A stretch of DNA of 64,000 nucleotides from DAOUJI01 sp965237875 (GCA_965237875.1 CBDEGP010000002.1:992001-1056000); one strand, 5' to 3'; positions 1 through 8,397 are shown, counted from the stretch's first letter. The notes: generated by a model from the letters alone, not told the origin. Numbers and translations are program-made.

Positions 1-1231
1 CGTCCAGGATGAAGGGGAACTTCTGGACCGTGGTGATGACGATCTTCTTTCCGTCCTGGAGGAAGGTTCGCAGGTCCCCGGAGCTCTGGGCATGGCCCAC
101 GATGGAGCGCACTTGAGCAAACTGCCTGATGGTGTCCCGAATCTGCTTGTCCAGGATCCGCCGGTCGGTGACGACGATCACCGAATCGAAGAGGGCCTTG
201 CCGTCCTTCTCAAGTCCGATGAGCTGGTGGGCCAGCCAGGCTACGGAGTTCGACTTCCCGCTTCCTGCCGAGTGCTGAACCAGGTACCTGGGTCCGACTC
301 CACGAGCCGACATGTTGGCCAGAAGCTTGCGCACTACGTCTAGCTGGTGATAGCGTGGCCAAATCTGTCCTCGCCTCTTCCGCCCGGTCTTGTCATCTAT
401 CGTCTCGACCATCTGGGCGTAGTTCTCGATGATGTGGGTGAGGCCGTCGCGGGTGAGCACCTGCTTCCACAGGTAATCGGTCTTGAGTCCGTTGGGGTTC
501 GGCGGATTGCCGGCGCCGTCGTTCCAGCCCTTGTTGAAGGGAAGGAACCAGGAGCTCTTTCCCTGGAGGTGGGTGCAGAACCACACTTCATGGTCGTCAA
601 CGGCGAAGTGGGCCAGGCAGCGTCCCAGCTCGAAGAGCTTCTCATGAGGGTTGCGGTCCCGCTTGTACTGTTCCATGGCATCTTGGACCGTCTGCTTGGT
701 GAGGCTGTTCTTGAGCTCGAAGGTGGCAACCGGCAAGCCGTTGATGAAGAGACACAGGTCCAGAGCCAATTGGGTGTTGTCCTGGCTGTACTGGAGCTGA
801 CGGGTTACCGAGAACCGGTTCTGACCGTATTGGGTCTTGGCCTTCTCGTTTCCCGGTGAGGGTGTGCCGTAGAGCAGGTCTATCTGGTGCGGCCCGTGCT
901 TGATTCCCTTACGCAGCACGTCAATAGTGCCCCGTTTGGTGACCTCCCCCTGGAGCCGGGCTAGAAACTTGCGCCGCGTCGGACTGTCTTGACTAAGGTC
1001 GAGGGACTGGGCGACGCCGGGGTGGGTGGTATGAAGGAACTCGGCTAACTGGGCCAGGTCCACGCAGTACTGGCGGTCGTAGTCGTCGGGGTCGCCGCCG
1101 ATCCAGCCGACACCGTAATCTGCCGGTCGCTCAGCTATGACGGCTGCTTGTACAGGCTCGCAAGGGTGGCCCGCCATGGCTATGCAGATGAGCCGCTCAA
1201 GACCCTTCTCTGTAGTATCAGTCGTCGTCAC
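1..1231 (-). CDS. hsdR: Type I restriction enzyme R subunit (HsdR), N-terminal 410 codons
   Basis: This is the ATP-dependent translocase/nuclease subunit of a type I restriction complex. The reading frame is open from a GTG at 1231 to the left edge, so the C-terminus lies outside the window. A GAGGGGAAGG ribosome-binding site precedes the GTG and an in-frame TGA lies just upstream. Around residues 155-173 is the PD-(D/E)xK nuclease signature (DLCLFINGLP, then FELKNS). The Walker A motif SAGSGKS is near residue 320, followed by VIVVTDRRILDKQ and later ITTVQKFPF, typical of the SF2 motor. It is the last gene of a minus-strand operon after hsdS and brnTA. Nothing in the visible part is broken. 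Confidence 0.93.
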   Translation of the reverse strand, partial: MTTTDTTEKGLERLICIAMAGHPCEPVQAAVIAERPADYGVGWIGGDPDDYDRQYCVDLAQLAEFLHTTHPGVAQSLDLSQDSPTRRKFLARLQGEVTKRGTIDVLRKGIKHGPHQIDLLYGTPSPGNEKAKTQYGQNRFSVTRQLQYSQDNTQLALDLCLFINGLPVATFELKNSLTKQTVQDAMEQYKRDRNPHEKLFELGRCLAHFAVDDHEVWFCTHLQGKSSWFLPFNKGWNDGAGNPPNPNGLKTDYLWKQVLTRDGLTHIIENYAQMVETIDDKTGRKRRGQIWPRYHQLDVVRKLLANMSARGVGPRYLVQHSAGSGKSNSVAWLAHQLIGLEKDGKALFDSVIVVTDRRILDKQIRDTIRQFAQVRSIVGHAQSSGDLRTFLQDGKKIVITTVQKFPFILD

Positions 1232-1342
1232 GACTAGGCCTTCCCCTCAAGGTCTAAGACCTCTTCGACTTTCCACAAGGCTCTGCTGATCTTGGCCGGA
1301 TCACGTCCGATGGCGATGCACGTCTCCAGGTTCGTCATGGGG

Positions 1343-1627
1343 CTACCCTGTCTCGCTGCGCTGCACATGGTCCCGCAGGGCACGATTGATATCCGTCTGA
1401 TAGCCGCGGCCGTCCTGGGCCTTCGCCTTGAACCACGTCACAACGTCGGCGTCCAGTCGCAGGGTGATCTGCTGCTTTACGGGCCGGTAGAACACGCCGC
1501 GCCGGGCATCCGACCAGTCGAGGAGCTCGGGGACATTGGTCGTGTCTATCTCATCGTCGGGCATCTCATCTAGGGCCTTGAGCTCGGCCTTTTGTTCATT
1601 AGTCAGCTTAATGGTCTCCTTCTTCAT
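1343..1627 (-). CDS. brnA: BrnA-family antitoxin (DUF4415)
   Basis: This is the antitoxin partner of the upstream BrnT, expected to neutralise the toxin and autorepress the operon. The start chosen (MKKETIKLTNEQ) overlaps the brnT stop by 20 bp, the usual coupling in this family; a longer reading from 1687 would add 20 residues with no family character. The diagnostic C-terminal segment is present: RRGVFYRPVKQQITLRLDADVV, followed by WFKA and GYQTDINRALRDHV, a ribbon-helix-helix DNA-binding domain. A degraded paralogue of this gene, with a matching promoter, lies at 38856-39060. Confidence 0.9.
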   Translation of the reverse strand: MKKETIKLTNEQKAELKALDEMPDDEIDTTNVPELLDWSDARRGVFYRPVKQQITLRLDADVVTWFKAKAQDGRGYQTDINRALRDHVQRSETG

Positions 1628-1898
1628 AAGCCGCCCTCTCACTCTTGGTGGCTTTTCGGGCGCTGATGATGCGTCCGACCTCTTCACCGCTCTCCGAATC
1701 TGGCTCAGGCCATGTGTGGACTACCATCAGGACTACCGGCCCCGCCAGTCCCATAGTCCGCCATCGCAGCTCGTCCGGATACGGGTCCTCACGGGTTGCG
1801 GCGAGAGGATCGTCAAAGACGAGCAGAGCGGTCTCAAAGCTGAGACCATGCCTCCGCCGGTTCTCTCGGTTCTTCTCCGGGTCCCATGTCCAACGCAA
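1608..1898 (-). CDS. brnT: BrnT-family ribonuclease toxin (DUF497)
   Basis: This is a small RelE-fold RNase toxin. The 96-residue product begins RWTWDPEKNRENRRRHGLSF, where the W-D-xx-K-N-xx-N-xx-K/R-H-G-x-S-F pattern is the family hallmark. It ends with RIISARKATKSERAAYEE, matching the R-x-I-S-A-R-x-A-xx-x-E-R-x-x-Y signature. The start is TTG at 1898: an in-frame TAA lies inside the promoter, and GGAGAG sits about 10 bases upstream. It is co-transcribed with brnA from the promoter at 1925-1954 and lies between hsdS and hsdR, so the toxin-antitoxin pair is embedded in the restriction operon. Confidence 0.9.
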   Translation of the reverse strand: MRWTWDPEKNRENRRRHGLSFETALLVFDDPLAATREDPYPDELRWRTMGLAGPVVLMVVHTWPEPDSESGEEVGRIISARKATKSERAAYEEGDH

Positions 1899-1913
1899 AG
1901 AGTAGGTCTCTCC

Positions 1914-1954
1914 GTAACAACATTATTGTAGTTACAGGCAATGGATATTGTCAA
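1914..1954 (-). promoter_or_regulatory. brnTA promoter and probable operator
   Basis: Reading the minus strand, a perfect -35 TTGACA (1949-1954) is followed after 18 bases by TACAAT (1925-1930). An imperfect palindrome, GTAAC-12-GTTAC (1914-1935), overlaps the -10 and would suit autorepression by the ribbon-helix-helix antitoxin. The same architecture is found at 38793-38833 in front of the broken brnA copy. Confidence 0.75.
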
Positions 1955-1972
1955 GATTCGGTGACGGGGGCT

Positions 1973-3403
1973 CTATTCCGTGTTCGGAGCGGCTGACAGG
2001 GCGGCTCCATAGAGGTCCCCGTCTTCATTTTCCATCCCATCACTCTCGTTTATAGGGTCCTGGTCGTCGGCCTCGTCCGGTAGGCTGGCCGCAGCCTCGC
2101 GCACGTCCAGCTTGCCCGTCACTACGTCGGAGATGAGGCGGGTCTGGTACTCTCGCAACAGTTCAATCTGGCGCCGGGTCCGGGTGATGGTGACGTCGAT
2201 GTCCGCTGTGGCCTTGTCCAGGTAGCCGACGATGGCAGCCTGTTCTTCTAATGGTGGGCACAGTAGGGGAATGCTCAGGAAGGAGTCAGGATACAATCTT
2301 AACCGTGAAGAGGTGATTCCTGTTGAGCGGCAATAATATTCAGCCCTGTATCCGTCCACTCGAAGTAAGAGATCCAAGTAGTTGGCATTGTGATACCCTC
2401 CATTGCGGGGTCGGTAAACACCATAAGAGGGGCTAACTAGACCAGTCTGCCTTGCGACGCCAAGAGCTGCCATAAAGGCCCACATAGTGTTGATTACTAT
2501 GTCAAATGGGCGGCAGACCTTGTAACCTTCAGTTGATTCTGCCATGAACATGGTGACGTTCGATTTTCTAGGGGTCACGCCAGTTATATGTGACACCGAC
2601 ATGAGTTCTTCCGCGCCGGTCATGGATCGCTCATCGACCTCACCGTAGAAGAACTTCGCACGGGAAACCTCCCAGTGCTCGGGCACATCTCCGAGCCACT
2701 CGACGCCCGGCGGCACGAGGCTTACGTTGGGGTCCAGGCCCCGGGTGACGGCCTGGTTGATGGTGGCCTGCTTCTCCTCCTTTAGCAGGGCGATGAGCTT
2801 CTCCTTGGCGCGGACGTAGCGGCGTATCCGGCGGTCCACATAGTCCAGGTATCGGACGATGGCGGCCTGTTCGGGGAGGGAAGGGAAAGCAAGCCACATG
2901 TATTTGAGTTGAGACGTGTAGATGTGCATGACGGTGATCCCACGCCCCATGAGTGCCTTCTGATGGGCATTTTGGAAGCAATCAATGGCATAACCCATGA
3001 AACGCGCATTCGTGGGTATTTGAGGCCGCAGTAGGATCACGTCCCCACCGCAGTAGACTTCTCCGGGGATGAGATTAACCGCTGACTTGCCAATCTCTTC
3101 AATTGTCTCGCCGGATCCTGCAAAAAGAATGTCACCATATTGGATGGGCGTATAGTCCGGTACGTTTTCAGGGGAAATGTAGGAACGACTCCTGTTGATG
3201 TGATACTTGTGATTCATGTAGATGTCGCCGTATCGGACACAAGGGAGCCCGGTGTCTACTTCGTCTTCCTTCGAGCCTCCGTTACCCTTGGAGAATCTTC
3301 CAATCCGTCCTAGCTGTGTGCACTCCCAATGCCCCGGCACTTCACCGAGCCACTCCACGCCGGAGGGCTTGTAGGAAGTGTAGGGTTTGAGGCCAGCTTT
3401 CAT
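1973..3403 (-). CDS. hsdS: Type I restriction-modification specificity subunit (HsdS)
   Basis: This subunit selects the DNA target of the type I complex. It is about 476 residues and has the expected two-fold layout. Each half opens with a W-L-G-x-x-P-x-H-W motif (SGVEWLGEVPGHW near residue 14; PGVEWLGDVPEHW near residue 226) and a target-recognition domain. Each half then ends in a conserved helical spacer (LPEQAAIVRYLD and LEEQAAIVGYLD). The C-terminus RLISDVVTGKLDV is typical. ATG 3403 is preferred over the TTG at 3430 because family members begin with the LKPY-x-x-Y motif. The two recognition domains differ, implying a bipartite target. It lies upstream of brnTA and downstream of the unknown gene at 3490-4152. 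Confidence 0.93.
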   Translation of the reverse strand: MKAGLKPYTSYKPSGVEWLGEVPGHWECTQLGRIGRFSKGNGGSKEDEVDTGLPCVRYGDIYMNHKYHINRSRSYISPENVPDYTPIQYGDILFAGSGETIEEIGKSAVNLIPGEVYCGGDVILLRPQIPTNARFMGYAIDCFQNAHQKALMGRGITVMHIYTSQLKYMWLAFPSLPEQAAIVRYLDYVDRRIRRYVRAKEKLIALLKEEKQATINQAVTRGLDPNVSLVPPGVEWLGDVPEHWEVSRAKFFYGEVDERSMTGAEELMSVSHITGVTPRKSNVTMFMAESTEGYKVCRPFDIVINTMWAFMAALGVARQTGLVSPSYGVYRPRNGGYHNANYLDLLLRVDGYRAEYYCRSTGITSSRLRLYPDSFLSIPLLCPPLEEQAAIVGYLDKATADIDVTITRTRRQIELLREYQTRLISDVVTGKLDVREAAASLPDEADDQDPINESDGMENEDGDLYGAALSAAPNTE

Positions 3404-3489
3404 AGGAAGGAGACCTTCAACAAGCTTCAATCTGAACTATATCCGGACTGTGCTTTTGACGGAGACTCACTGAACTCACAACAACCGCA

Positions 3490-4152
3490 TCAGGACAGGT
3501 CGGCTTTACACGAAGGACATCTGTAGTGTCCACCTTGCAATCGTGAAGCAGGCACCAATAGGTTCTTGTTCTCGTAGCAGGCTGGACAGTATAGGCCTTC
3601 CTTTCCCTCAAACTTATAGCAGCCCCATTGTAAGGTCGGCTCGGGCAAGTCTGATCGCCGCTTTGCTGATGACGCGGGTCGAAGCCGTCCACGCAAGCTC
3701 CTTAATGCGCCACCAATCTGGTTGTTGAGTCCCCAAGACTCGTCTGCAAAGTCTACTGCGTGGAGGAATGCATTCATTGCTCCATGATCGGAAACATCTC
3801 TTTTGACCGTAGCGTCGTGAACAACCAACAACGGAAGCTCTAGGGCATGTGCTATAGCAGCCTCAATGTGATTCCATTCTGTCGCAAGGAATAGTGGCGC
3901 GCGGATGTCGTCGCCGACCACCTTTCCTGTATGGACTTCTATCTGCGAGAAGCCCAAGACTATTGCCCCTGAGCATTGCTGCATCAATTGCATTACTTCG
4001 TCCATGGGAGACACGTTGGGTTGATCCGTAGTGCCGATGGATCGTGGCTGCAAATCATTGGCCTTGAGGAGCTGCTTGAAGTTCTCGAAGCCCTTCTTGC
4101 ATTCGGGCCGCATCCAATTGGGTCGGCTGAGGAAGATGGGTTCCATACACAC
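3490..4152 (-). CDS. Unrecognised protein with C-terminal zinc ribbon inside the restriction operon
   Basis: The product of up to 220 residues (GTG 4152 or ATG 4146, with a G-rich site upstream) has two visible parts. The N-terminal 150 residues alternate predicted strands and helices (IFLSRPN, FKQLLKANDLQPRSIG, GAIVLGFSQI, EWNHIEAAIAHALELPLLVVHD). This looks like the TIR/deoxyribosyltransferase-like group of Rossmannoid folds; the E-A-A-x-A-x-x-x-x-L-P-x-L-V segment is suggestive, but no catalytic set can be proven. The last 33 residues form a CPAC...CPSC zinc ribbon. It sits between hsdM and hsdS in the same orientation, so an accessory role in defence is likely. I do not assign a function. 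Confidence 0.6.
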   Translation of the reverse strand: MCMEPIFLSRPNWMRPECKKGFENFKQLLKANDLQPRSIGTTDQPNVSPMDEVMQLMQQCSGAIVLGFSQIEVHTGKVVGDDIRAPLFLATEWNHIEAAIAHALELPLLVVHDATVKRDVSDHGAMNAFLHAVDFADESWGLNNQIGGALRSLRGRLRPASSAKRRSDLPEPTLQWGCYKFEGKEGLYCPACYENKNLLVPASRLQGGHYRCPSCKADLS

Positions 4153-4241
4153 TACGACGTACCCCCAATAGACTCAGGGTATCCATGCCCTGAACTACCA
4201 GCGATAACCTTTTCCAGATCGTAGATTGGGTTCACCATCCT

Positions 4242-5111
4242 CTATACTCCAGTTACTATCTTCCCCAATAAACCCTCGGTTTCCCGCTCCAGAGCCAGGA
4301 TGTCGGCCCTGATCTCCTTCAACGGTCGCAGGGGCTTGGGCTTGTAGAAGTAGCGGTTGAAGCTAATCTCGTAGCCGACCTTCACGTTCGCCGGCACGTA
4401 CCAAGCGTCGGGGGCGTAGGGCAGCACGTCACGGCTAATGAAGGCTTCGATGCCGCCCTTCTCCAGCAGCGGCACCTGCTCAGTATCTCGCAGGTCTGTG
4501 TCCGGTTCGTACTCGACCACGGCGGGTCTGCCTTTTACGGTAGCCTGGAAGAGGCCGTGTAGGGGATCGGGGTCGATACCTCTCTTGAGGACCCTCTTGA
4601 TAACAGGAGTCGCGGACTCCGAGCGTTCCCACTTCTCCTTGAGCTCTCGAATTTCCTTGACGGTGTAGACCCGGTCTGGGTCTATGCCCTCCAGTCGCAA
4701 CGGCCGTTCGACCGTAACCTTCCAGTAGCCGAAGACCTCGTTGGGGAAAATCTTGGATTCTTCCGTCTCCTCCAAAGCAAGGAAGACATCGCAGATTTGC
4801 TGGATGTCCTGGTCTGACAACTCGCAGTTCTTGCTACCCAGATTCTTGCGCAGCGGCCGGAACCACTGGGTGGCGTCTATGAGCTGCACCTTGCCGCGGC
4901 GGTGCTCCGGCTTTCGGTTACTCAAGACCCAGATGTAGGTGGCGATCCCGGTGTTGTAGAACATGTTCAGGGGGAGAGCGACGATGGCCCTTCCATCAGA
5001 GATTACTATCCCTGGATCGAGATCGGAATGGTGACCCGAATTCCCGAATACGCGAGGGAACGCACAGACGGAGTGGTAGAGGTTTCGATTCCTCTGGAGG
5101 ATAGGGCCCAT
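4242..5111 (-). pseudogene. hsdM: HsdM DNA methyltransferase, C-terminal fragment only
   Basis: Homology to type I N6-adenine methyltransferases covers only the last ~250 residues. It runs from IVALPLNMFYNTGIATYIWVLSN through the WFRPLRKNLGSKN segment to LKEIRADILALERETEGLL. The SAM-binding region and the catalytic NPPF/Y motif are absent. The ~40 residues before GRAIVALP look unrelated and are antisense to the + strand frame of the next gene, so a breakpoint lies near 4990. Intact HsdM is normally ~480-800 residues. It is followed after about 90 bp by the unknown gene and then hsdS. The restriction system is therefore probably unable to methylate unless another hsdM exists elsewhere. Confidence 0.82.
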
Positions 5112-5804
5112 CGATTCGAGGCTTGCAAAACCTACTCAGTGTTCATCAACCGAAAGACAGTTCATGCCATGGCCACCGATACCGCTGAGCCCTGCCCGCC
5201 CGAATGGGACATTCAAGACTATGACTTTGTCGATAAGTTAACGGCCACGCAGATTGCAGACAGCGGTCCCACCCTCGCAATTTCCGATCAGCCGTTCGGC
5301 AGCGGCTCGTTTACGGTTAACGTGTACGTTACCGGCAGCGACGACGACGGCCTGTTCGGCTTCGCGGTCGGATTCCAGCCCGGCCATACGACCAACGCAT
5401 CGGCCGACTACCTGTTGCTGGACTGGAGGAAGACGGACGAGTCTTACGATTTTCCGGACCCCTCTGCCTCACAGGGCGGCCTCTCAAGGCAAGGCATAGC
5501 CCTATCACGGGTGCATGGAGTGCCCGATGCCGACGAGTTCTGGCAGCACGGGAACCTGGATGGCACGCCTTCATACTTTCTGCTGGAGGAACTACAGCGG
5601 GACAATAGCCCCAGCAGAGCCGGCTGGTGGGTGGATCAAGAGTACGAATTCACACTGGAGCTCACCTCGTCCAACTTCAAGGTCCACGTTGACGGGACTC
5701 TGGTAATCGATTCGCCAACCCCAAGGGACTACACCGGGGGCCGTTTGGCGTTCTACATGTTTTCCCAAGACAACGTCGGGTTTTCGAATTGGACTCGGCA
5801 ATAG
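5028..5804 (+). CDS. Thrombospondin C-terminal-like lectin-fold domain protein, probably 5'-truncated
   Basis: The last ~195 residues resemble the thrombospondin C-terminal domain, a concanavalin/laminin-G-like beta sandwich. The segments DDGLFGFAVGFQP, DYLLLDWRK, DEFWQHGN and GGRLAFYMFSQDNVGFSNW follow the order of the family (GFIFGYQ, VMWKQ, WHTGN, GGRLGLFVFSQ). Residues before about CPPEWDIQDYDF are not recognised. The frame is open back to 4902, but that part is antisense to the hsdM remnant, so the first ATG after the breakpoint (5028) is used. There is no signal peptide, which is odd for a domain usually secreted, and supports 5' truncation at the rearrangement. Confidence 0.6.
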   Translation: MVTRIPEYARERTDGVVEVSIPLEDRAHRFEACKTYSVFINRKTVHAMATDTAEPCPPEWDIQDYDFVDKLTATQIADSGPTLAISDQPFGSGSFTVNVYVTGSDDDGLFGFAVGFQPGHTTNASADYLLLDWRKTDESYDFPDPSASQGGLSRQGIALSRVHGVPDADEFWQHGNLDGTPSYFLLEELQRDNSPSRAGWWVDQEYEFTLELTSSNFKVHVDGTLVIDSPTPRDYTGGRLAFYMFSQDNVGFSNWTRQ

Positions 5805-6063
5805 GCTGGCAGAGAGCGAAGCTCTCTACAGGAATGATGGGTTTGCGTGGACGTGTCCCGGTGTCCCGGAACCGCAACGAGGTCAACGACGATGGCCATC
5901 GTCTTGGTTTGTCAAATGCGTGGGCTTTCTGGAAGGGGCGCTGGTAGCGCCATCTGGTGGATGGTGGCCATGCAGACCATGCTCGGCAGATAGAGCGCTC
6001 TGAGTACGGAGGGACATCAACACCCGAGGCCTTGGGCGCCCTCCCATACACCGACACTGCCAA

Positions 6064-6447
6064 GTGGTGGCTGCCTACCGCGCGCCTCCTCTGCTACGCT
6101 GGACGTATGGCCCTCTCCGAACCAGAGCTGTTCCACTCCCTCAGCCGGATGCCGTCGTCACCAGGTTGGACGTAGGCGATACGTCGCCCCTCATGCTCGG
6201 GACACGCACCATTATCCAGATGAACCCCCGGGGAAGGTTACAGGCGCCAGTCATGGTGGTGGGAGTCAATGGGTACTATTTCGCTCCCAGGGAAGGTCAG
6301 TTGGAAGAGAACGCCCAGACCTTCTACCGGCTCCAGACCAGGTCGACAGTCACCCGCCTGCGAGGATCGGGGGTCTCTGTGCTTGAGTGGGACCCAACGA
6401 GGTCCGACTTCGCCACTGCCCTGATGAGGCAGCTGAGGACCAGATGA
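6064..6447 (+). CDS. DUF58-like protein, C-terminal fragment
   Basis: Only the C-terminal ~90 residues look meaningful: MVVGVNGYYFAPREG, then QTFYRLQTRSTVTRLR, then SGVSVLEWDP. This is the pattern seen at the end of DUF58 (von Willebrand-like) proteins, where a helical stretch is followed by G-V-x-V-x-x-W-D-P. The upstream 260 bp (5805-6063) carries no recognisable continuation in the same frame, so the gene is truncated or frameshifted. The stop overlaps the ATG of the next gene (ATGA, 6444-6447), the translational coupling seen in DUF58 operons. The assignment is tentative. Confidence 0.42.
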   Translation: MVAAYRAPPLLRWTYGPLRTRAVPLPQPDAVVTRLDVGDTSPLMLGTRTIIQMNPRGRLQAPVMVVGVNGYYFAPREGQLEENAQTFYRLQTRSTVTRLRGSGVSVLEWDPTRSDFATALMRQLRTR

Positions 6448-6818
6448 TCCCAACCCGTTTACTCGCTTCCGGCATTCATTTGCCGGCCATCTTCGCGATG
6501 AGTGCGAGCGCGGCCTTCGTATTCCATTCTTCCTTTCTGTATGAGAGGTGGTTGAGTGATACCTTGGCTGACCTCCTGGGGTGGTATGCTGGAGCCTTCG
6601 CTCTAGTCCTCTTGGGAATCTTCGTGGGACTGGGCCTACTCCTTTCTTTCATGGGACGCATGCCAGGCCTGTTTGCCCTGATCCTGTTTCTCTTCTTCCT
6701 TCCGTCCCTCTACGCCCACAGCTCTCTGGACTGGTTACAATTCGCCGATTTGGACGTGGAACCAAACGTGACCGAGGCCAGTCTAGTATCGCTAGCAGCC
6801 CGTCCGAGGATTATCTAA
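6444..6818 (+). pseudogene. Small membrane protein gene interrupted by IS1182 copy 1
   Basis: Starting at ATG 6444 the protein has several hydrophobic segments (LPAIFAMSASAAFVF; YAGAFALVLLGIFVGLGLLLSF; GLFALILFLFFLPSLY). It looks like a three-helix membrane protein coupled to the DUF58-like gene. The native frame is cut at 6792-6795 (CTAG) by the insertion sequence, and the last few codons to 6818 are IS sequence. No obvious remainder appears on the other side of the IS. Function unknown. Confidence 0.6.
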
Positions 6819-8358
6819 CGGTGCTTGCAGGTCAGCGACAATGGATCGCGACAACTAATTTTGCCGGTTGCCCCGGCCGACCCCCAGATAGCTTTGCGAA
6901 TAGCGCCGTGCTCACTACCTCGGCAAAGTTCCTGATGCGTTGGGCTGGCCCATCGCCCCGTGCTTTCCTGTGCAGATTGACCCCAAAGCGGAACAGTTTG
7001 AGCAGGTTGTGGCCGGTGCAGATCAGCGACCATTCGCCGTTCACCTTCTCCAGTCCCCGCAGCAGGAACTGCCGGAATCCCCGACCCTGCTTGATCTGGC
7101 CGAATACCGGCTCCACAGTTTGCATCCGCAAAGCGCAGCGCTGCCGACCCCGCTTGGTCTGTAACTTACGTCGCATCCGGTCCCTGGGAGACAGATGGCT
7201 GGGTATGCGACCTCGGGGCGCGGGTGGCACAACCCGCCCGTGGCGGGTCTGCTCCGGCGCGACGAACGGGTCCACGCCCAGAGCATAGAGCTCGTCGACT
7301 GCCTTTGCCGAGTAATAGCCAGCATCGGCGGATACTTCCCTGGGGACTGCACCGACGTTGTCGATGGTCTCCTCCATCATCGCCGCAGCCTGTTGCTTAT
7401 CCGAAGTCTGGTTGGTCGCCCGCGCCGCCACGATCACCTGGTGAGCGCTGTCCACCACCGCCTGACAGTTGTACGCTTGCAGGAAGTCCTTTCCTCCAGG
7501 TGCGGGCATGATGCGCGACTCGGTATCGGTGAAGTTACGCTGGGCCTTGTCGTCGGGCGCCCCCGGGTGATTACCACCTTCGGCCTCGGCCTGTTCGCCA
7601 GCCGCCTGCGCCTCGGCTTCCAGCGCCGCCATGGCTTCCCGTATCTTCTCCAACCGACCCTCTCGAAAGGCCAACTCCTGCGGCAACTCATCTCCACGCT
7701 TGTCTTTGCCGTACCGCCGGTCTTCCTCATCATCCGCTGCCTGGGCCTGTCGCAACAACTCCGCGACCTCCGCCGCCAACTGCGCTGCCTTCTCCTTCAT
7801 CCGTTGGTAACTCATCGCCTTATGCTTCGATGCGTTGGCCTTGACCTTCGTGCCGTCCAGCGCCACGTGCCCCAGCTTCACCAGACCCGCCTGCTGGCAC
7901 AACGCCAGTACCTGTACGAACAGGCCCGACAGCGCATCCACATGATCCTTGCGAAAGTCGGAGATGGTCCGGAAGTCCGGTGTGTTGTTCGCCGCCAACA
8001 CCCTGAAGGCGATGTCCTCGTGGAGACGCTGGGCGATGCGGCGTGAGGACGCCACCCCCACGCAGTAGCCGTAGAGCAACACCTTGACCATCATCCGTGG
8101 ATGATACGGCGGCCCGCCACGCCGTTCCCGCTCGTAGCGAGCGGTGACCTCCGACATGTCCAACTGGTCCACCACGTCGGATATGAAGTAGGCCAGATGG
8201 TCGTCAGGCAGCCACTCCTGCAACGCCGCTGGCAACAGCAACTGCTGGTCGGGTTCGTAGGGAAGGTAGGTTTTGCTCATCAACGACTCCCCGCTACTGG
8301 ACTGGGCCCATCATACCCCCAAACACTCGCCAACCGTGTTTCTCGGACGGGCTGCTAG
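6792..8358 (-). mobile_element. IS1182-family insertion sequence, copy 1
   Basis: The element core is 6796-8354 (1559 bp), bounded by inverted repeats CAGCCCGTCCGAG on the left and its reverse complement on the right. CTAG is present on both flanks (6792-6795 and 8355-8358). It carries one intact transposase gene. It is nearly identical to the copies at 13184-14751 and 35878-37444; by eye the three differ at a handful of bases, so transposition is recent. The flanks here cannot be joined into one gene. Confidence 0.93.
6832..8283 (-). CDS. IS1182-family transposase (intact)
   Basis: This DDE transposase of 483 residues mobilises the surrounding IS. It has the N-terminal DUF772-type domain (YEPDQQLLLPAALQEWLPDDHLAYF; PYHPRMMVKVLLYGYCVGV). 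The catalytic region contains ALDGTKVKANASKHKAMSYQ (first Asp), DAGYYSAKAV (second Asp) and the C-terminal VEPVFGQIKQGRGFRQF (Glu). A charged, Ala/Glu-rich helical insert lies near residues 155-235. The copy 3 protein appears identical; copy 2 is frameshifted. Confidence 0.95.
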   Translation of the reverse strand: MMSKTYLPYEPDQQLLLPAALQEWLPDDHLAYFISDVVDQLDMSEVTARYERERRGGPPYHPRMMVKVLLYGYCVGVASSRRIAQRLHEDIAFRVLAANNTPDFRTISDFRKDHVDALSGLFVQVLALCQQAGLVKLGHVALDGTKVKANASKHKAMSYQRMKEKAAQLAAEVAELLRQAQAADDEEDRRYGKDKRGDELPQELAFREGRLEKIREAMAALEAEAQAAGEQAEAEGGNHPGAPDDKAQRNFTDTESRIMPAPGGKDFLQAYNCQAVVDSAHQVIVAARATNQTSDKQQAAAMMEETIDNVGAVPREVSADAGYYSAKAVDELYALGVDPFVAPEQTRHGRVVPPAPRGRIPSHLSPRDRMRRKLQTKRGRQRCALRMQTVEPVFGQIKQGRGFRQFLLRGLEKVNGEWSLICTGHNLLKLFRFGVNLHRKARGDGPAQRIRNFAEVVSTALFAKLSGGRPGQPAKLVVAIHCR

Positions 8359-8397
8359 TCGACTTGCCCGGACAAGATCGCAATACATCGCGAGACG

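Noticed and set aside
347..859. Plus-strand frame of 170 codons at the left edge
   Set aside because: Antisense to hsdR, whose frame carries nuclease and Walker motifs.
7195..8046. Long + strand frame of 283 codons
   Set aside because: It is antisense to the IS1182 transposase and recurs with every copy; no family character.
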